Source of the DNA: Photorhabdus noenieputensis
GTDB lineage: Bacteria; Pseudomonadota; Gammaproteobacteria; Enterobacterales; Enterobacteriaceae
Assembly (NCBI RefSeq): GCF_018448935.1
Contig: NZ_RCWC01000017.1
Location: forward strand, 36,146-100,145
Length of the DNA stretch: 64,000 nt
Reading direction: 5' to 3'
Shown here: piece after piece, positions 31,678 to 41,719 of the stretch
Position numbering within the stretch: the stretch's first letter is position 1
How the letters are laid out: every line of letters starts with the position of its first letter
Translations under genes and position numbers: made by a program
The notes under the pieces: model-generated
What the model was told of the DNA's origin: nothing
Databases searched by the model: none
Seen by the model: only the letters and a program-made list of their open reading frames with translations

Positions 31678-32549
31678 CAGAGCTTTTGCTGCAACCCTTT
31701 CACTATAATTACATGGTAAAAGCCATCTGGGTTAGCGCCATCGTCGGTGCCGTTTGTGCCTTCCTTTCTTCCTACCTGATGTTAAAAGGCTGGTCATTGA
31801 TGGGAGATGCTCTCTCTCACTCAGTTGTGCCTGGCGTCGCTGGTGCTTACGCATTAGGTCTGCCTTATGCAGGTGGCGCTTTTTTTACCGGAATGCTGGC
31901 AGCGCTATCTATGACTTTGGTTCGTCATATCACTCGGTTACGTGAGGATGCGGTCATCGGGTTCATTTTCTCCACTTTCTTTGCTGCTGGCTTATTAATC
32001 GTTTCTCTCAATCCTACATCCGTTAACGTACAAACCATTATTTTCGGCAATATCCTTGGCATCGCTGATGAAGATGTTCTCCAAGTTGAAATCATTATTG
32101 CGATTTCATTTATCGTGCTCATGTTTATCTGGAAAGATTTACTTGTTGTATTTTTTGATGAAACGCATGCTCGGTCTATCGGCTTATCTCCCTTGCGGAT
32201 GAAAATTATTTTTTTTACTTTGTTGAGTGCTTGTACTGTCGCAGCCTTACAAACCGTCGGCGCTATTCTGGTGATTGCAATGGTAGTCACCCCTGGCGCG
32301 ACAGCTTATTTATTAACTGATCGTTTTAAGCACCTGCTGATCATTGCCGTTGCTATTGGTTCCCTGACCAGTGCATTTGGCGCTTACCTAAGTTTCTTCC
32401 TTAACGGCGCTACTGGTGGTGTTATTGTTACGCTGCAAACCATTATTTTCCTACTAGCATTCCTCTTTGCACCAAAACATGGGCTATTCGCTTCACGCAT
32501 GCGTGCCAGAAAAGAATCCTCAACATTGGCTCAGGAGACACAACCATGA
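31674..32549 (+). CDS. yfeC: Manganese/iron ABC transporter permease (YfeC/SitC)
   Basis: 291 aa ABC-3 family permease with eight or nine hydrophobic helices. Signature stretches: [66 protein letters not shown], and [21 protein letters not shown]. It forms the membrane channel with its paralogue YfeD. Overlaps both neighbours by 4 bp, indicating tight translational coupling. Confidence 0.94.
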   Translation: MTELLLQPFHYNYMVKAIWVSAIVGAVCAFLSSYLMLKGWSLMGDALSHSVVPGVAGAYALGLPYAGGAFFTGMLAALSMTLVRHITRLREDAVIGFIFSTFFAAGLLIVSLNPTSVNVQTIIFGNILGIADEDVLQVEIIIAISFIVLMFIWKDLLVVFFDETHARSIGLSPLRMKIIFFTLLSACTVAALQTVGAILVIAMVVTPGATAYLLTDRFKHLLIIAVAIGSLTSAFGAYLSFFLNGATGGVIVTLQTIIFLLAFLFAPKHGLFASRMRARKESSTLAQETQP

Positions 32550-33433
32550 ATGAGTTAATACAGCTACTCACTGAGCCGTTTATGTTTCCATTTATGCAAC
32601 GGGCGATATTCGCCGCGATTGTAACAGGAGCAGTATGTGCAATGCTCTCCTGTTATCTGGTTCTTAAAGGCTGGTCGTTAATGGGCGACGCCATTTCTCA
32701 CGCGGTATTACCCGGTATTGTGCTGGCTTTCGCCGCCGGTATACCGCTGGCTATTGGCGCATTCCTTTCCGGTATCTTTTGTGCTGTTGCAACAGGATAT
32801 CTGAAAGAGCATAGCCGGATAAAAGAAGATACTGTCATGGGGATTGTTTTTTCAGGCATGTTTGCCTTTGGTTTAGTCCTTTTTGCCCGCATTGATACCG
32901 ATCAACATCTGACTCATATTCTGTTCGGAAATATACTAGGGATCACTAAAGACGAGTTGAATCAAACATTATGGATCACCGGTATCACGATGGCGGTAGT
33001 ACTGCTAAAGCGCAAAGATTTCATGCTTTATTGCTTCGATCCGAACCAAGCACGCGTAGTAGGATTACCGGTTAAACTTTTGCATTACGGTTTGCTTTGC
33101 CTGCTGTCCATGACCATCGTCGCTTCTCTGCAAGCAGTGGGAATGATTTTGGTTATTGCAATGTTGATATCACCGGGCATTATCGCTTTCATGTTATGCC
33201 GCAGTTTTGACCGAATGTTAATCGTCGCTATCATTGCATCGGTCAGTTCCTGTGTCCTGGGTACTCTGATCAGTTTCCACATTGATGGTGCAACAGGGCC
33301 ATGCATCGTTATTGTTCAAGCTATCTTTTTTGCACTAGCTCTGGCTTATAGTCAGATAAAACTTGTAAGAACAAAATCTAAACGTAAAACGTATCAAGCT
33401 GCTCTACAAATCTCTAACGAACCCAACCAATAA
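32546..33433 (+). CDS. yfeD: Manganese/iron ABC transporter permease (YfeD/SitD)
   Basis: 295 aa ABC-3 permease, clearly paralogous to YfeC ([86 protein letters not shown]). Last gene of the operon, followed by a strong terminator. Both permeases keep the [10 protein letters not shown] motif that contacts the ATPase. Confidence 0.94.
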   Translation: MNELIQLLTEPFMFPFMQRAIFAAIVTGAVCAMLSCYLVLKGWSLMGDAISHAVLPGIVLAFAAGIPLAIGAFLSGIFCAVATGYLKEHSRIKEDTVMGIVFSGMFAFGLVLFARIDTDQHLTHILFGNILGITKDELNQTLWITGITMAVVLLKRKDFMLYCFDPNQARVVGLPVKLLHYGLLCLLSMTIVASLQAVGMILVIAMLISPGIIAFMLCRSFDRMLIVAIIASVSSCVLGTLISFHIDGATGPCIVIVQAIFFALALAYSQIKLVRTKSKRKTYQAALQISNEPNQ

Positions 33434-33438
33434 CAAAA

Positions 33439-33486
33439 AGGGTTATATCTGTTTTGAGATATAACCCTGTTAATCATCTTTTTTAC
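33439..33486 (+). terminator. Rho-independent terminator after yfeD
   Basis: Perfect 12-bp stem AGGGTTATATCT / AGATATAACCCT (33439-33450 and 33457-33468), 6-nt loop, then a T-rich tail ending tctttttt. Confidence 0.9.
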
Positions 33487-33551
33487 CTGATCATATATTT
33501 TCTCTGACTATAATTGTTCATAAAGTAATTGACGACGTAGAGAGGTGAACC

Positions 33552-34418
33552 ATGTGGCAGGCAATAAATCGTTTGTTAAACGAACATTTCGGTGTTGCTG
33601 AAATTCACGATAAAACTCAATTAGCCGGAGGGGACATCCATCAAGCTTGGCGAGTCACACATGGAAAACAACAAGTTTTTGTCAAATCAAACCTGCGGGA
33701 AATGCTCCCTGTCTTCAAAGCAGAATCAGAACAGCTTGAACTCCTGGCACGTAGCCAGACTATCCGTGTTCCAACTGTTTATGGTATTGGCAACACCCGT
33801 GACCATAGCTTTCTATTGCTTGAATTTCTGCCTTTAAAATCTTTTGACCCTCACAGTGCCTATCGCTTCGGTCAACAACTGGCAAAACTTCATCAGTGGA
33901 GTGAGCAACCTCAATTCGGCTTTGATTTTGACAATATGCTGGCAACGACACCACAACCCAATAACTGGCAACGACGTTGGCACCAATTTTATGCGGAAAA
34001 ACGGGTTGGTTGGCAATTACAAATCGCAGCAGAAAAAAACATGATATTTGGTGATATTGATACTATCGTCCAAGCTGTAAGTAACAAACTTCAACACCAT
34101 CAGCCACAACCCTCTCTCTTACATGGCGATCTCTGGCCAGCTAATTGTGCTTCACTGGATGATCAAGCCGTTGCCTTCGACCCAGCCTGTTATTGGGGAG
34201 ATCGTGAATGTGATTTCGCTATGCTACCGTTATACCCTGATTTACCCATGCAAATTTTCGATGGCTATCAGAGCGTATGGCCACTCCCCGCCAATTTTAT
34301 TGAACGGCAACCTGTGTATCAGCTCTATTATTTGCTTAACCGGTGTAATCTGTTTGGTGGTGATAATCTTATTGCGGTTCAAAATATTATTGATAATATT
34401 TTGACTGAAAATAGCTAA
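33552..34418 (+). CDS. yniA: Fructosamine/ketosamine kinase family protein
   Basis: 288 aa aminoglycoside-phosphotransferase fold. GGDIHQAWRV is the glycine-rich loop with a VKSN lysine block, the catalytic loop is LLHGDLWPANCA and the metal site is VAFDPACYWGDRECDFAM. The C-terminal YQLYYLLNRCNLFGGDNL is typical of the family. It phosphorylates ketosamines such as ribulosamines, aiding protein deglycation. Followed by yniB and hxpB (yniC), preserving the E. coli yniABC neighbourhood although yniB is inverted here. Confidence 0.88.
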   Translation: MWQAINRLLNEHFGVAEIHDKTQLAGGDIHQAWRVTHGKQQVFVKSNLREMLPVFKAESEQLELLARSQTIRVPTVYGIGNTRDHSFLLLEFLPLKSFDPHSAYRFGQQLAKLHQWSEQPQFGFDFDNMLATTPQPNNWQRRWHQFYAEKRVGWQLQIAAEKNMIFGDIDTIVQAVSNKLQHHQPQPSLLHGDLWPANCASLDDQAVAFDPACYWGDRECDFAMLPLYPDLPMQIFDGYQSVWPLPANFIERQPVYQLYYLLNRCNLFGGDNLIAVQNIIDNILTENS

Positions 34419-34432
34419 TAAGTGGCTAATCA

Positions 34433-34458
34433 AGCTGCGAAACCCTTATTCCGCAGCT
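34433..34458. terminator. Possible shared terminator between yniA and yniB
   Basis: AGCTGCG / CGCAGCT stem (7 bp) between two convergent genes; no strong T-tract on either side. Confidence 0.4.
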
Positions 34459-34475
34459 ATAGCCAACCGGAGAAT

Positions 34476-35018
34476 CTACCAGCCTAAGATTTTCAATAGA
34501 AAATAAAAAATTGCACCGATAATTACCGGTGAAATATATAAGATATAAATCTGACTGAACAGTGTATGACGAGGAAGCTTAATTTTTAATTCAATCTGTT
34601 CTCTCGTCAGGCCATCATTGCCTTTGGCTTTTTCAATAATAAGCTGGTCTTCAATGCTTTCGCGTATAAACTTTACTTGTCTGTACATACGTTGACCTGA
34701 TGCATTCATAGCAAGGCCGAAAAAAATAAGAAAATAGATAATCAGGAAACCAAGTGTTGATCCAGTAAAAGCAGCCAGATGATCAGGTGTTGGCGAATTT
34801 TTCCAGAAGAAATCCAGAAATGGGGTATTAAAACGCACCATTTCAGCCATCATTTTCAGTAAATCATCCAAAACAGCGTTGATACCATCACCTTTAATAC
34901 CATGTAACCAAGCAAGATTGATCACAGAAACAATAGTCGATAAAAGTGCCGGAATAAAAATCACCCAACCTAAAACTCGCTTAATAACAGCGATGTATCC
35001 GGCTTTGTGGTAAGTCAT
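34476..35018 (-). CDS. yniB: YniB family inner membrane protein
   Basis: 180 aa with four hydrophobic segments (VLGWVIFIPALLSTIVSVINLAWL near 13-36, LGFLIIYFLIFFGLAMNASG near 90-110, and a C-terminal YILYISPVIIGAIFYFLLKIL). Family of unknown function conserved in Enterobacterales next to yniA and yniC. Convergent to yniA. Confidence 0.85.
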   Translation of the reverse strand: MTYHKAGYIAVIKRVLGWVIFIPALLSTIVSVINLAWLHGIKGDGINAVLDDLLKMMAEMVRFNTPFLDFFWKNSPTPDHLAAFTGSTLGFLIIYFLIFFGLAMNASGQRMYRQVKFIRESIEDQLIIEKAKGNDGLTREQIELKIKLPRHTLFSQIYILYISPVIIGAIFYFLLKILGW

Positions 35019-35201
35019 CGATACCCCTCATAGCAATAAGCAGATTTTATTTTTGGCTAATCATAGCCCATCAATCACCAAATTTAACTTTATATTTAAT
35101 TAACTAAGGATTTCTTACCATGTTCCCGCTTAGGAAAAGATTTCACCTATTGAGATTGTTACAATCAGCTTTCGCTAACTGTCTGACCAGAGAGATACTA
35201 A

Positions 35202-35867
35202 ATGTCTTTTCATTTACCAATAAAAGCGGCCATTTTCGATATGGACGGTTTACTGATTGACTCTGAACCCTATTGGACCCAAGGAGAAAAAGAAGTATTT
35301 AGTGAGTTAGGCTTGGATTTTTCTTTAGCAAAAAAACTACCAGATACTCTTGGACTACGAATTGACCAAGTTGTGGAGCTTTGGTACCAAGCTTCTCCCT
35401 GGCAAGGGGCATCAAAATCAGACGTGGAACAGCGAATTACCGACCATGTTATCGATTTGGTAAAAGAAAACCGTCCTTTACTCCCAGGTGTTGAATATGC
35501 TCTAAACCTTTGTCGCAAACAAGGACTGAAAATCGGCCTAGCCTCAGCCTCTCCACAATATATGTTGGAACAAGTGCTTGAAATGTTCAGCCTTGATCAC
35601 TATTTTGATACTGTCGTTTCTGCTGCCAAATTACCTCACAGTAAACCCAATCCTGAAGTTTATTTGCGCGCTGCCGAACAATTGGATGTCGCTCCGATAA
35701 GTTGTGTAGCTCTGGAAGATTCATTCAATGGAATGATAGCAACAAAAGCTGCAAGAATGCGTTCAATCGTTGTGCCATCCGCTCATCACTTTGATGATCC
35801 ACGTTGGGCTCTAGCAGATATTAAACTGCATTCTCTCGAACAACTCACTGTAATGAACATCACCTGA
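35202..35867 (+). CDS. hxpB: Hexitol phosphatase / 2-deoxyglucose-6-phosphatase (HAD family)
   Basis: 221 aa HAD-like phosphatase with all four motifs: I FDMDGLLIDSEPYW (nucleophile first Asp of DMD), II LASASP, III a Lys in LPHSKPNPEVYL, IV ALEDSFNGMIA. The cap domain lies between motifs I and II. E. coli HxpB (YniC) dephosphorylates sugar and hexitol phosphates including 2-deoxyglucose-6-P. Monocistronic, ended by its own terminator. Confidence 0.9.
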   Translation: MSFHLPIKAAIFDMDGLLIDSEPYWTQGEKEVFSELGLDFSLAKKLPDTLGLRIDQVVELWYQASPWQGASKSDVEQRITDHVIDLVKENRPLLPGVEYALNLCRKQGLKIGLASASPQYMLEQVLEMFSLDHYFDTVVSAAKLPHSKPNPEVYLRAAEQLDVAPISCVALEDSFNGMIATKAARMRSIVVPSAHHFDDPRWALADIKLHSLEQLTVMNIT

Positions 35868-35879
35868 TTATAACTTTAG

Positions 35880-35912
35880 CTGCCATCATTTGTGCCGATG
35901 GCAGTTTCTTAA
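35880..35912 (+). terminator. Rho-independent terminator after hxpB
   Basis: CTGCCATC / GATGGCAG (35880-35887 and 35897-35904), 9-nt loop, then tttcttaattgttt. Confidence 0.82.
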
Positions 35913-36054
35913 TTGTTTACATAATAGCCGTGGCGCTTATGTCTTATTCTGTCAAACAAAAAGCTAATTAGATATTAACGTCATATATTATTAAATAAGA
36001 TATTTTTGCTTTTCACCCTCTATCTTACCCACGTAAAACCCTCTATACTTCGCC

Positions 36055-36074
36055 GACTGTATGGATAGACAGTT
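36055..36074 (+). promoter_or_regulatory. LexA (SOS) box upstream of ydjM
   Basis: GACTGTATGGATAGACAGTT keeps the invariant CTGT-N8-ACAG core of the LexA operator and lies 17 bp before the ydjM start codon. E. coli ydjM is a known SOS gene, so the site and target agree. Confidence 0.82.
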
Positions 36075-36091
36075 ATTAGTCAGAGGAATTT

Positions 36092-36640
36092 ATGACCGCA
36101 GAAGGGCATCTTTTATTTTCCGTTGCCAGCATTGTCTTGGCACACAAGCTAGAAATAACACCAGAGATAGCTAATGGAGACTGGCTGCATATGCTACCAG
36201 GGGTGTTGCTTACTGCCTTGTTACCTGATATCGATCACCCTAATTCAACCTTGGGTAGATTATTCAGATTTATCTCCATTCCCGTTGCCAAACTCTGTGG
36301 TCATAGAGGATTTACTCACAGCTTACTTGCTCTCATATTAGGGATTACTTTATTTTGGCTAAAAATACCGGAAGAGTGGCTAATCCCAACTGATTTTTTT
36401 CATGCCATGATTGTTGGCTATCTGAGCCATCTGATTGCAGATATGTTAACACCTGCGGGTGTGCCGTTATTATGGCCAATCAAAATACGTTTCTGTCTAC
36501 CTGTGCTTGGCAAACAAGGAAATAAAAAAGCAGAAAGGTTTATTTCTGCGCTATTAATTGTCATTGCCGTTTTTCTACCAGAACATATTGAATATTCTAT
36601 ACTTTTCTATATCAATCGCATCAAAGATCTCTATTTCTAA
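36092..36640 (+). CDS. ydjM: LexA-regulated inner membrane metal-dependent hydrolase YdjM
   Basis: 182 aa YdjM/LexA-binding inner membrane hydrolase (DUF457) family. It begins MTAEGHLLFSVASIVLAHK. Metal-binding motifs LLPDIDHPNSTLGRLF and CGHRGFTHSLLALI, later YLSHLIADMLTPAGVPLLWP. Several hydrophobic helices place it in the inner membrane. Function in SOS is unknown in E. coli. The AGAGGA ribosome site and the LexA box just upstream support the start. Confidence 0.88.
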   Translation: MTAEGHLLFSVASIVLAHKLEITPEIANGDWLHMLPGVLLTALLPDIDHPNSTLGRLFRFISIPVAKLCGHRGFTHSLLALILGITLFWLKIPEEWLIPTDFFHAMIVGYLSHLIADMLTPAGVPLLWPIKIRFCLPVLGKQGNKKAERFISALLIVIAVFLPEHIEYSILFYINRIKDLYF

Positions 36641-36827
36641 TGTTCTAATTGACTAAAAATAAATCTTAAAAGTCATATTTGTTATATCAAATTCTATATA
36701 GTTATAAATGAGAATAATTTAAGCTGATACTATCTTCCCCAACTGCTTGTTGTAATGTGTTCGTTTGCAAACTTACACGATTCGATACAACTTATGACTT
36801 AACTAAATTGAATTCTGGAGTTTGGGG

Positions 36828-38219
36828 ATGAATTTACCACTCATTTCGAATGTGCTCGTCTTCGCAGCACTGCTTTTGCTATTGTCAAAAGCCAGTTCAC
36901 GACAATGGAACTTGTCGAAAAAGGTTTTTGCGGGCCTTACCATTGGCGTTATTTTTGGCTTGGCACTGCAACTAGTTTATGGCTCTGATAATACCATCGT
37001 GAAGGAATCCATATCATGGTTCAACATTGTAGGTAATGGTTACGTACAGCTTCTACAAATGGTCATTATGCCTCTGGTATTTGCCTCTATTTTGAGTGCA
37101 GTTGCCAAATTACACAAAGCATCTTCTCTAGGAAAGATCAGTTTTCTGACCATTGGAGCGTTACTATTTACTACAATGATCGCAGCGCTTATCGGTATCA
37201 TGGTTATCAACCTGTTCGGCCTGACTGCTGAAGGTCTGATTCAAGGTCCTCAAGAAACAAGCCGCCTGTCTGCTATCGAAAACAACTACGTCAGCAAAGT
37301 CTCCGACTTATCTGTACCACAATTGATTTTATCTTTTATTCCTAAAAATCCATTTGCAGATTTAACCGGCGCTAATCCAACTTCTGTTATCAGCGTTGTC
37401 ATTTTTGCAACCTTCTTAGGTATCGCAGCCCTGCAAATGTTGAAAGATGATCATGAGAGGGGTGAACGCATATTAGTCGCTATCGATACTATACAAGCAT
37501 GGGTAATGAAACTGGTCCGTTTGGTTATGCGCTTAACGCCGTATGGTGTTATGGCCTTGATGACCAAAGTTGTCGCCAACTCTAATATTCATGAAATTGC
37601 AAAACTGGGAACCTTTGTCATTGCATCCTACATTGCACTAGCGCTAGTATTTGTTGTTCATGGGTTTCTACTCTCTCTCATCGGCATCAATCCACTTAGA
37701 TTCCTCAAAAAAACCTGGCCAGTGTTGACCTTTGCATTCACCAGCCGTTCCAGTGCAGCCAGTATTCCGCTGAATGTCGAAACCCAGACACTCCGTATTG
37801 GCGTACCAGAATCTATCGCCAGTTTCTCAGCATCTTTCGGAGCAACAATTGGTCAGAATGGCTGTGCCGGGATTTATCCCGCCATGTTGGCGGCAATGGT
37901 TGCTCCAACAGTGGGCATAAACCCTCTTGACCCGATGTGGATTGCAACACTCGTTGGCATTGTCACTATCAGCTCTGCTGGCGTTGCCGGTGTAGGTGGC
38001 GGTGCTACGTTTGCCGCACTGATTGTCTTACCCGCAATGGGATTACCTGTAACATTGATTGCTTTATTGATTTCTGTTGAGCCTCTCATTGATATGGGCC
38101 GTACAGCACTGAATGTAAGTGGCTCAATGACTGCTGGTACTATTACCAGCCAACTGATGGGGCAAACTGATAAAACTATCTTCGATCAGGAAGAACAAGT
38201 TGAATTAAGCCAGCTATAA
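36828..38219 (+). CDS. tcyP: L-cystine / dicarboxylate-family symporter TcyP
   Basis: 463 aa from ATG 36828, with GGAG about 9 nt upstream. A TTG two codons earlier gives a longer frame but is poorer. DAACS/SLC1 fold: about eight helices, then re-entrant loops with [19 protein letters not shown] (serine-rich HP1), [19 protein letters not shown] (NxxG-type motif of TM7), [18 protein letters not shown] (HP2) and [11 protein letters not shown] (TM8 Asp-x-x-R-T-x-x-N). The E. coli orthologue YdjN imports L-cystine at high affinity. Confidence 0.92.
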   Translation: MNLPLISNVLVFAALLLLLSKASSRQWNLSKKVFAGLTIGVIFGLALQLVYGSDNTIVKESISWFNIVGNGYVQLLQMVIMPLVFASILSAVAKLHKASSLGKISFLTIGALLFTTMIAALIGIMVINLFGLTAEGLIQGPQETSRLSAIENNYVSKVSDLSVPQLILSFIPKNPFADLTGANPTSVISVVIFATFLGIAALQMLKDDHERGERILVAIDTIQAWVMKLVRLVMRLTPYGVMALMTKVVANSNIHEIAKLGTFVIASYIALALVFVVHGFLLSLIGINPLRFLKKTWPVLTFAFTSRSSAASIPLNVETQTLRIGVPESIASFSASFGATIGQNGCAGIYPAMLAAMVAPTVGINPLDPMWIATLVGIVTISSAGVAGVGGGATFAALIVLPAMGLPVTLIALLISVEPLIDMGRTALNVSGSMTAGTITSQLMGQTDKTIFDQEEQVELSQL

Positions 38220-38244
38220 TTTAAAACTTCAAAAGTTGCAAACA

Positions 38245-38275
38245 AAAAAGCCGGGGTTGATTTCCCGGCTTTTTA
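38245..38275. terminator. Bidirectional terminator between tcyP and htpX
   Basis: AAAAAGCCGGG / CCCGGCTTTTT (38245-38255, 38265-38275) with a 9-nt loop. It has A/T tracts on both sides, so it can serve both convergent genes. Confidence 0.92.
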
Positions 38276-38289
38276 TTTTATTAACAATA

Positions 38290-39177
38290 CTATTTATTCA
38301 GGTATTGTCCACTACGCAGCGCTTCAATACGTTTGTCCAATGGTGGGTGAGACATAAACAGCTCACTGAATGTTTTTGATTTACCATTAATACAGAACGC
38401 TTTCATACTGCCTTCTTCCTGAGGTTCATAACTGGTTTTCAGGCGTTGTAAAGCAGCAATCATTTTTTCACGGCCGACCAACTTAGCAGAACCTGCATCT
38501 GCATGGAATTCGCGATAACGTGAGAACCACATTGTGATAATGCTTGCCAGAATACCAAATACTATTTCCAACACCATTGAAACAACCATGTAAACAATCG
38601 GATTGCCGGAAGAGTTACTCTCTTCCTCATCACTGTTGCCAGACAGGAAACTTGACACAGCCTGAGCCAACAGACGAGAAATAAAGATCACGAAAGTATT
38701 TACTATCCCTTGCAGCAAGGTCATCGTAACCATATCACCATTAGCAATATGACTAATCTCATGAGCAATAACAGCTTCTGCTTCTGCCCTACTCATGTTG
38801 TCCAATAGACCGGTGCTGACAGCTACCAGAGAAGCATTACGACGCGCTCCGGTAGCGAATGCATTAATATCAGGCGCGGCATAAATCGCAACCTGAGGCA
38901 TGGCAATATTGACCTGTTCCGCTTGACGGCGAACAGTTTCAACTAACCAATGTTCAACTTCATTTGCTGGCTGTTCTATGACCTGACCACCCACTGAACG
39001 CAGGGCCATCCATTTGGACATCAATAGGGAAACAAATGCTCCACCGAAACCGAACAGGCCAGCCATAATTATCAGACCTTGTACACTACTCCCCCGAATT
39101 CCTGTCAAAGAAAGTATTATCCCGAACACCAACATAACAGCGAGGTTAGTGAGGAGGAACAAAACAATTCGCATCAT
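38290..39177 (-). CDS. htpX: Membrane zinc metalloprotease HtpX
   Basis: 295 aa M48 protease. Two N-terminal helices (6-26, 32-52), zinc site HEISH at residues 139-143 (same numbering as E. coli), two more helices (about 158-178 and 195-217) and the third zinc ligand in [13 protein letters not shown]. It degrades misfolded inner-membrane proteins with FtsH. Usually Cpx-controlled; I did not find an unambiguous CpxR box in the AT-rich upstream region. Confidence 0.96.
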   Translation of the reverse strand: MMRIVLFLLTNLAVMLVFGIILSLTGIRGSSVQGLIIMAGLFGFGGAFVSLLMSKWMALRSVGGQVIEQPANEVEHWLVETVRRQAEQVNIAMPQVAIYAAPDINAFATGARRNASLVAVSTGLLDNMSRAEAEAVIAHEISHIANGDMVTMTLLQGIVNTFVIFISRLLAQAVSSFLSGNSDEEESNSSGNPIVYMVVSMVLEIVFGILASIITMWFSRYREFHADAGSAKLVGREKMIAALQRLKTSYEPQEEGSMKAFCINGKSKTFSELFMSHPPLDKRIEALRSGQYLNK

Positions 39178-39648
39178 AAAAACCGGCTTCCTTTATTAAT
39201 AATCATAAATGCACTTTCAGAACTACTCTATAAATAAGGCTGTTCTTGCTATATTCAAGGCTTTTAACCTGTTAAGCGACAAGATCAACACAACTTTACA
39301 AAATCATAAAAAAACCCGCATTAGCCTAACACCAATTGGTTAAACAAAATACTCCAATACCCGGTAATGCTGAGAAAATGTGAAACAATTCATCTTTCCT
39401 GAAAAGAAAAAAACACCTTAAAAAGGTTGTTCATATTACTGAAAACCTAATATACCCGTTATCTTTCAAGTTGCCTCTTTGTTGGCTACGCTCACTCACC
39501 CCAGTCACATAGTTATCTATGCTCCCGGGGATTCGCTCCCTTGCCGTTGCGATGCATCTTGAAATCCATAGGGTACATACCGTTCACTCAAAACATCCCA
39601 AGCAAACGGTATTGGGCATTAATCATTGACAGGTTTGAACCCATTATT
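39178..39648. other. Intergenic region between htpX and prc with an ERIC copy
   Basis: About 470 bp: the htpX promoter region, then the ERIC element 39451-39577, then about 70 bp downstream of prc. No additional gene seen. Confidence 0.6.
39451..39577 (-). repeat. ERIC element, copy 3 (127 bp)
   Basis: Reverse orientation, tatacccgtt...ccatagggtaca; the inner arms ctcaccccagtcacatag / ctatgctcccggggattcg give the central palindrome. Confidence 0.93.
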
Positions 39649-41700
39649 TTACTTAGATTTAGCTAACATTTTCTCAGCAGGTTGGTGTGCTAAATCAAGT
39701 GCAATCTTCACTGACTCATCAAGATAGGGATCTGGCCCCTGATAATCTTTAGGTAAATCATCCAGTGAAATTAACGGCTTTTTACCCTCGCGTTTAAAGC
39801 GATCATTTATACGATTCAGCTTCAGAGCATCCGCCTCTTTATTCTCTTTCTCCCTTTGTGCATAGTTCAGAGAAACCATATTTTTATGCTCTTTCATCGC
39901 TTTATAGTGAGCAATATCCTCATTGATATACTTGAATTCTGAATCATTTGTAATACGAGCATTGTGAGCGGCATTCAATTGAGGAACCAATGCAGCAATA
40001 ATTTTAGACCCTGTATAACGGGCAGGAGGAATGCCATCCCAAGGCAAAGCATTATCTTCGAAACTTTCCCCCGTTTCTGCCGGATCAACCCCCGTTGGCA
40101 TGACGATATCAGGAGTCACCCCTTTACGCTGAGTACTACCGCCATTCACACGATAGAACTTCTGAATCGTATATTGGACAGAACCCAGTGATGGCCAATC
40201 AGGACGCATCATTTGATCGTAAATACGACTCAAAGAACGATATTGCTGGACGGTACCTTTACCAAAAGTCGGCTCACCAACAATCAACGCTCGCCCATAA
40301 TCCTGCATTGCCGCAGCAAAAATTTCAGAAGCAGAAGCACTAAAATGGTCTACCAGAACAACTAAAGGCCCTTTATAGTACACCACTTCATCGGTATCAG
40401 AATCCTGGCGGATTTTTCCATTGTTATCTCTAACTTGGACAATCGGACCACTTGGGAGAAACAAGCCTGATAAAGAAACCGCCTCTGTCAGTGCACCACC
40501 ACCATTGCTACGCAAATCAATGACAATAGCACTGACATGCTGTTTGATCAGTTTTTGTAATTGAGTTTTAACATTATCAGTCAAACCAACATAAAAACCG
40601 GGGATATCAAGAACACCCACTTTTTCCTGACCAATTGTCTTAACTGACATCTTCACAGCCCGGTCTTCCAAACGGATCTGCTCGCGAGTTAAAGTCACAG
40701 TACGTGGTTTTGCCCCTTTGGTATCAGAAACAACCTCAAGCCGTACTTTACTCCCTTTAGGACCTTTAATCAGCGCAACCACATCATCCAGACGCCAGCC
40801 AATAATATCCACCATAGCCTTACCTGGCTGAGCAACACCAATAATCTTATCGCCCACGTTTAATGCTTTGCTTTTGGCGGCAGGTCCACCAGCAACCAAA
40901 GAATTTATAACTGTGTAGTCATCATCTATTTGCAAAACAGCACCAATCCCTTCTAGGGAAAGACTCATTTCTGAGTTAAACTGTTCAGTATTGCGAGGTG
41001 AAAGATAATTGGTATGAGGATCAATTTCACGGGCAAACGCAGTCATAATCAATTGGAAAACATCTTCACTTTGACTTTGTGTCAGACGTTTTAACGCGGA
41101 TTGATAGCGCTTGGTGAGCATCTCTTTGATTTTATCGTCCTCTTTACCGCTGAGTTTGAGGTTGAGCCAATCATACTTAACTTTAGCATCCCAAAGTTTA
41201 TTTAGCTCTTCCACACTCTGTGGCCAAGGGGCTTTGGAACGATCAACATCAATTGTATCGTTACCATCAAAATTCATTGGCTGTTCAAGACGCGATAAAG
41301 CGTACTGATAACGCTCAAAGCGACGTTTCTGTAACAAATTAAACAAGTCATATGGAAGTTCCAGATTCCCACTTTCCAACTCCTTGCCTAACAACTTTTT
41401 CTTATCGGCATATTGAGCAATATCTGATGCTAATAATATGTTATGGCTGTAATCCAGTATATTGAGGTAGCGATCAAATATTTTTGCCGAAAAATCACCG
41501 TTTAAATCAAATTGGCGATAATGAGAACGAGTGAAGCGGGATGTTACCCGCTCGCTCACTGTTGAATGCTGAGGTTCTTGTTCCAATATAGGTAGTTGTT
41601 CAATACGAACAGGAACAGCCACTGGACTGTTTGTATTTGCATAACAAGTACCAAAAATTGAAACACCTAAGACAAAAGCCAGTCTGACGAATTTGTTCAT
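39649..41700 (-). CDS. prc: Carboxy-terminal (tail-specific) periplasmic protease
   Basis: 683 aa from ATG 41700 (MNKFVRLAFVLGVSIFGTCYA, a signal peptide). A longer frame from 41748 would overlap proQ. PDZ domain near 240-325 (GIGAVLQIDDDYTVINSLVAGGPAAKS), then the S41 protease core with Ser456 in FSASASEIFAAAMQDYGRALIVGEPTFGKGTVQQ and Lys481 in TFGKG, the Ser-Lys dyad of Prc. C-terminal helical domain. It processes penicillin-binding protein 3 and degrades ssrA-tagged periplasmic proteins. Only 19 bp after proQ, as in E. coli. Confidence 0.96.
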   Translation of the reverse strand: MNKFVRLAFVLGVSIFGTCYANTNSPVAVPVRIEQLPILEQEPQHSTVSERVTSRFTRSHYRQFDLNGDFSAKIFDRYLNILDYSHNILLASDIAQYADKKKLLGKELESGNLELPYDLFNLLQKRRFERYQYALSRLEQPMNFDGNDTIDVDRSKAPWPQSVEELNKLWDAKVKYDWLNLKLSGKEDDKIKEMLTKRYQSALKRLTQSQSEDVFQLIMTAFAREIDPHTNYLSPRNTEQFNSEMSLSLEGIGAVLQIDDDYTVINSLVAGGPAAKSKALNVGDKIIGVAQPGKAMVDIIGWRLDDVVALIKGPKGSKVRLEVVSDTKGAKPRTVTLTREQIRLEDRAVKMSVKTIGQEKVGVLDIPGFYVGLTDNVKTQLQKLIKQHVSAIVIDLRSNGGGALTEAVSLSGLFLPSGPIVQVRDNNGKIRQDSDTDEVVYYKGPLVVLVDHFSASASEIFAAAMQDYGRALIVGEPTFGKGTVQQYRSLSRIYDQMMRPDWPSLGSVQYTIQKFYRVNGGSTQRKGVTPDIVMPTGVDPAETGESFEDNALPWDGIPPARYTGSKIIAALVPQLNAAHNARITNDSEFKYINEDIAHYKAMKEHKNMVSLNYAQREKENKEADALKLNRINDRFKREGKKPLISLDDLPKDYQGPDPYLDESVKIALDLAHQPAEKMLAKSK

Positions 41701-41719
41701 GCCCAGGTTGGCCTCCGTA

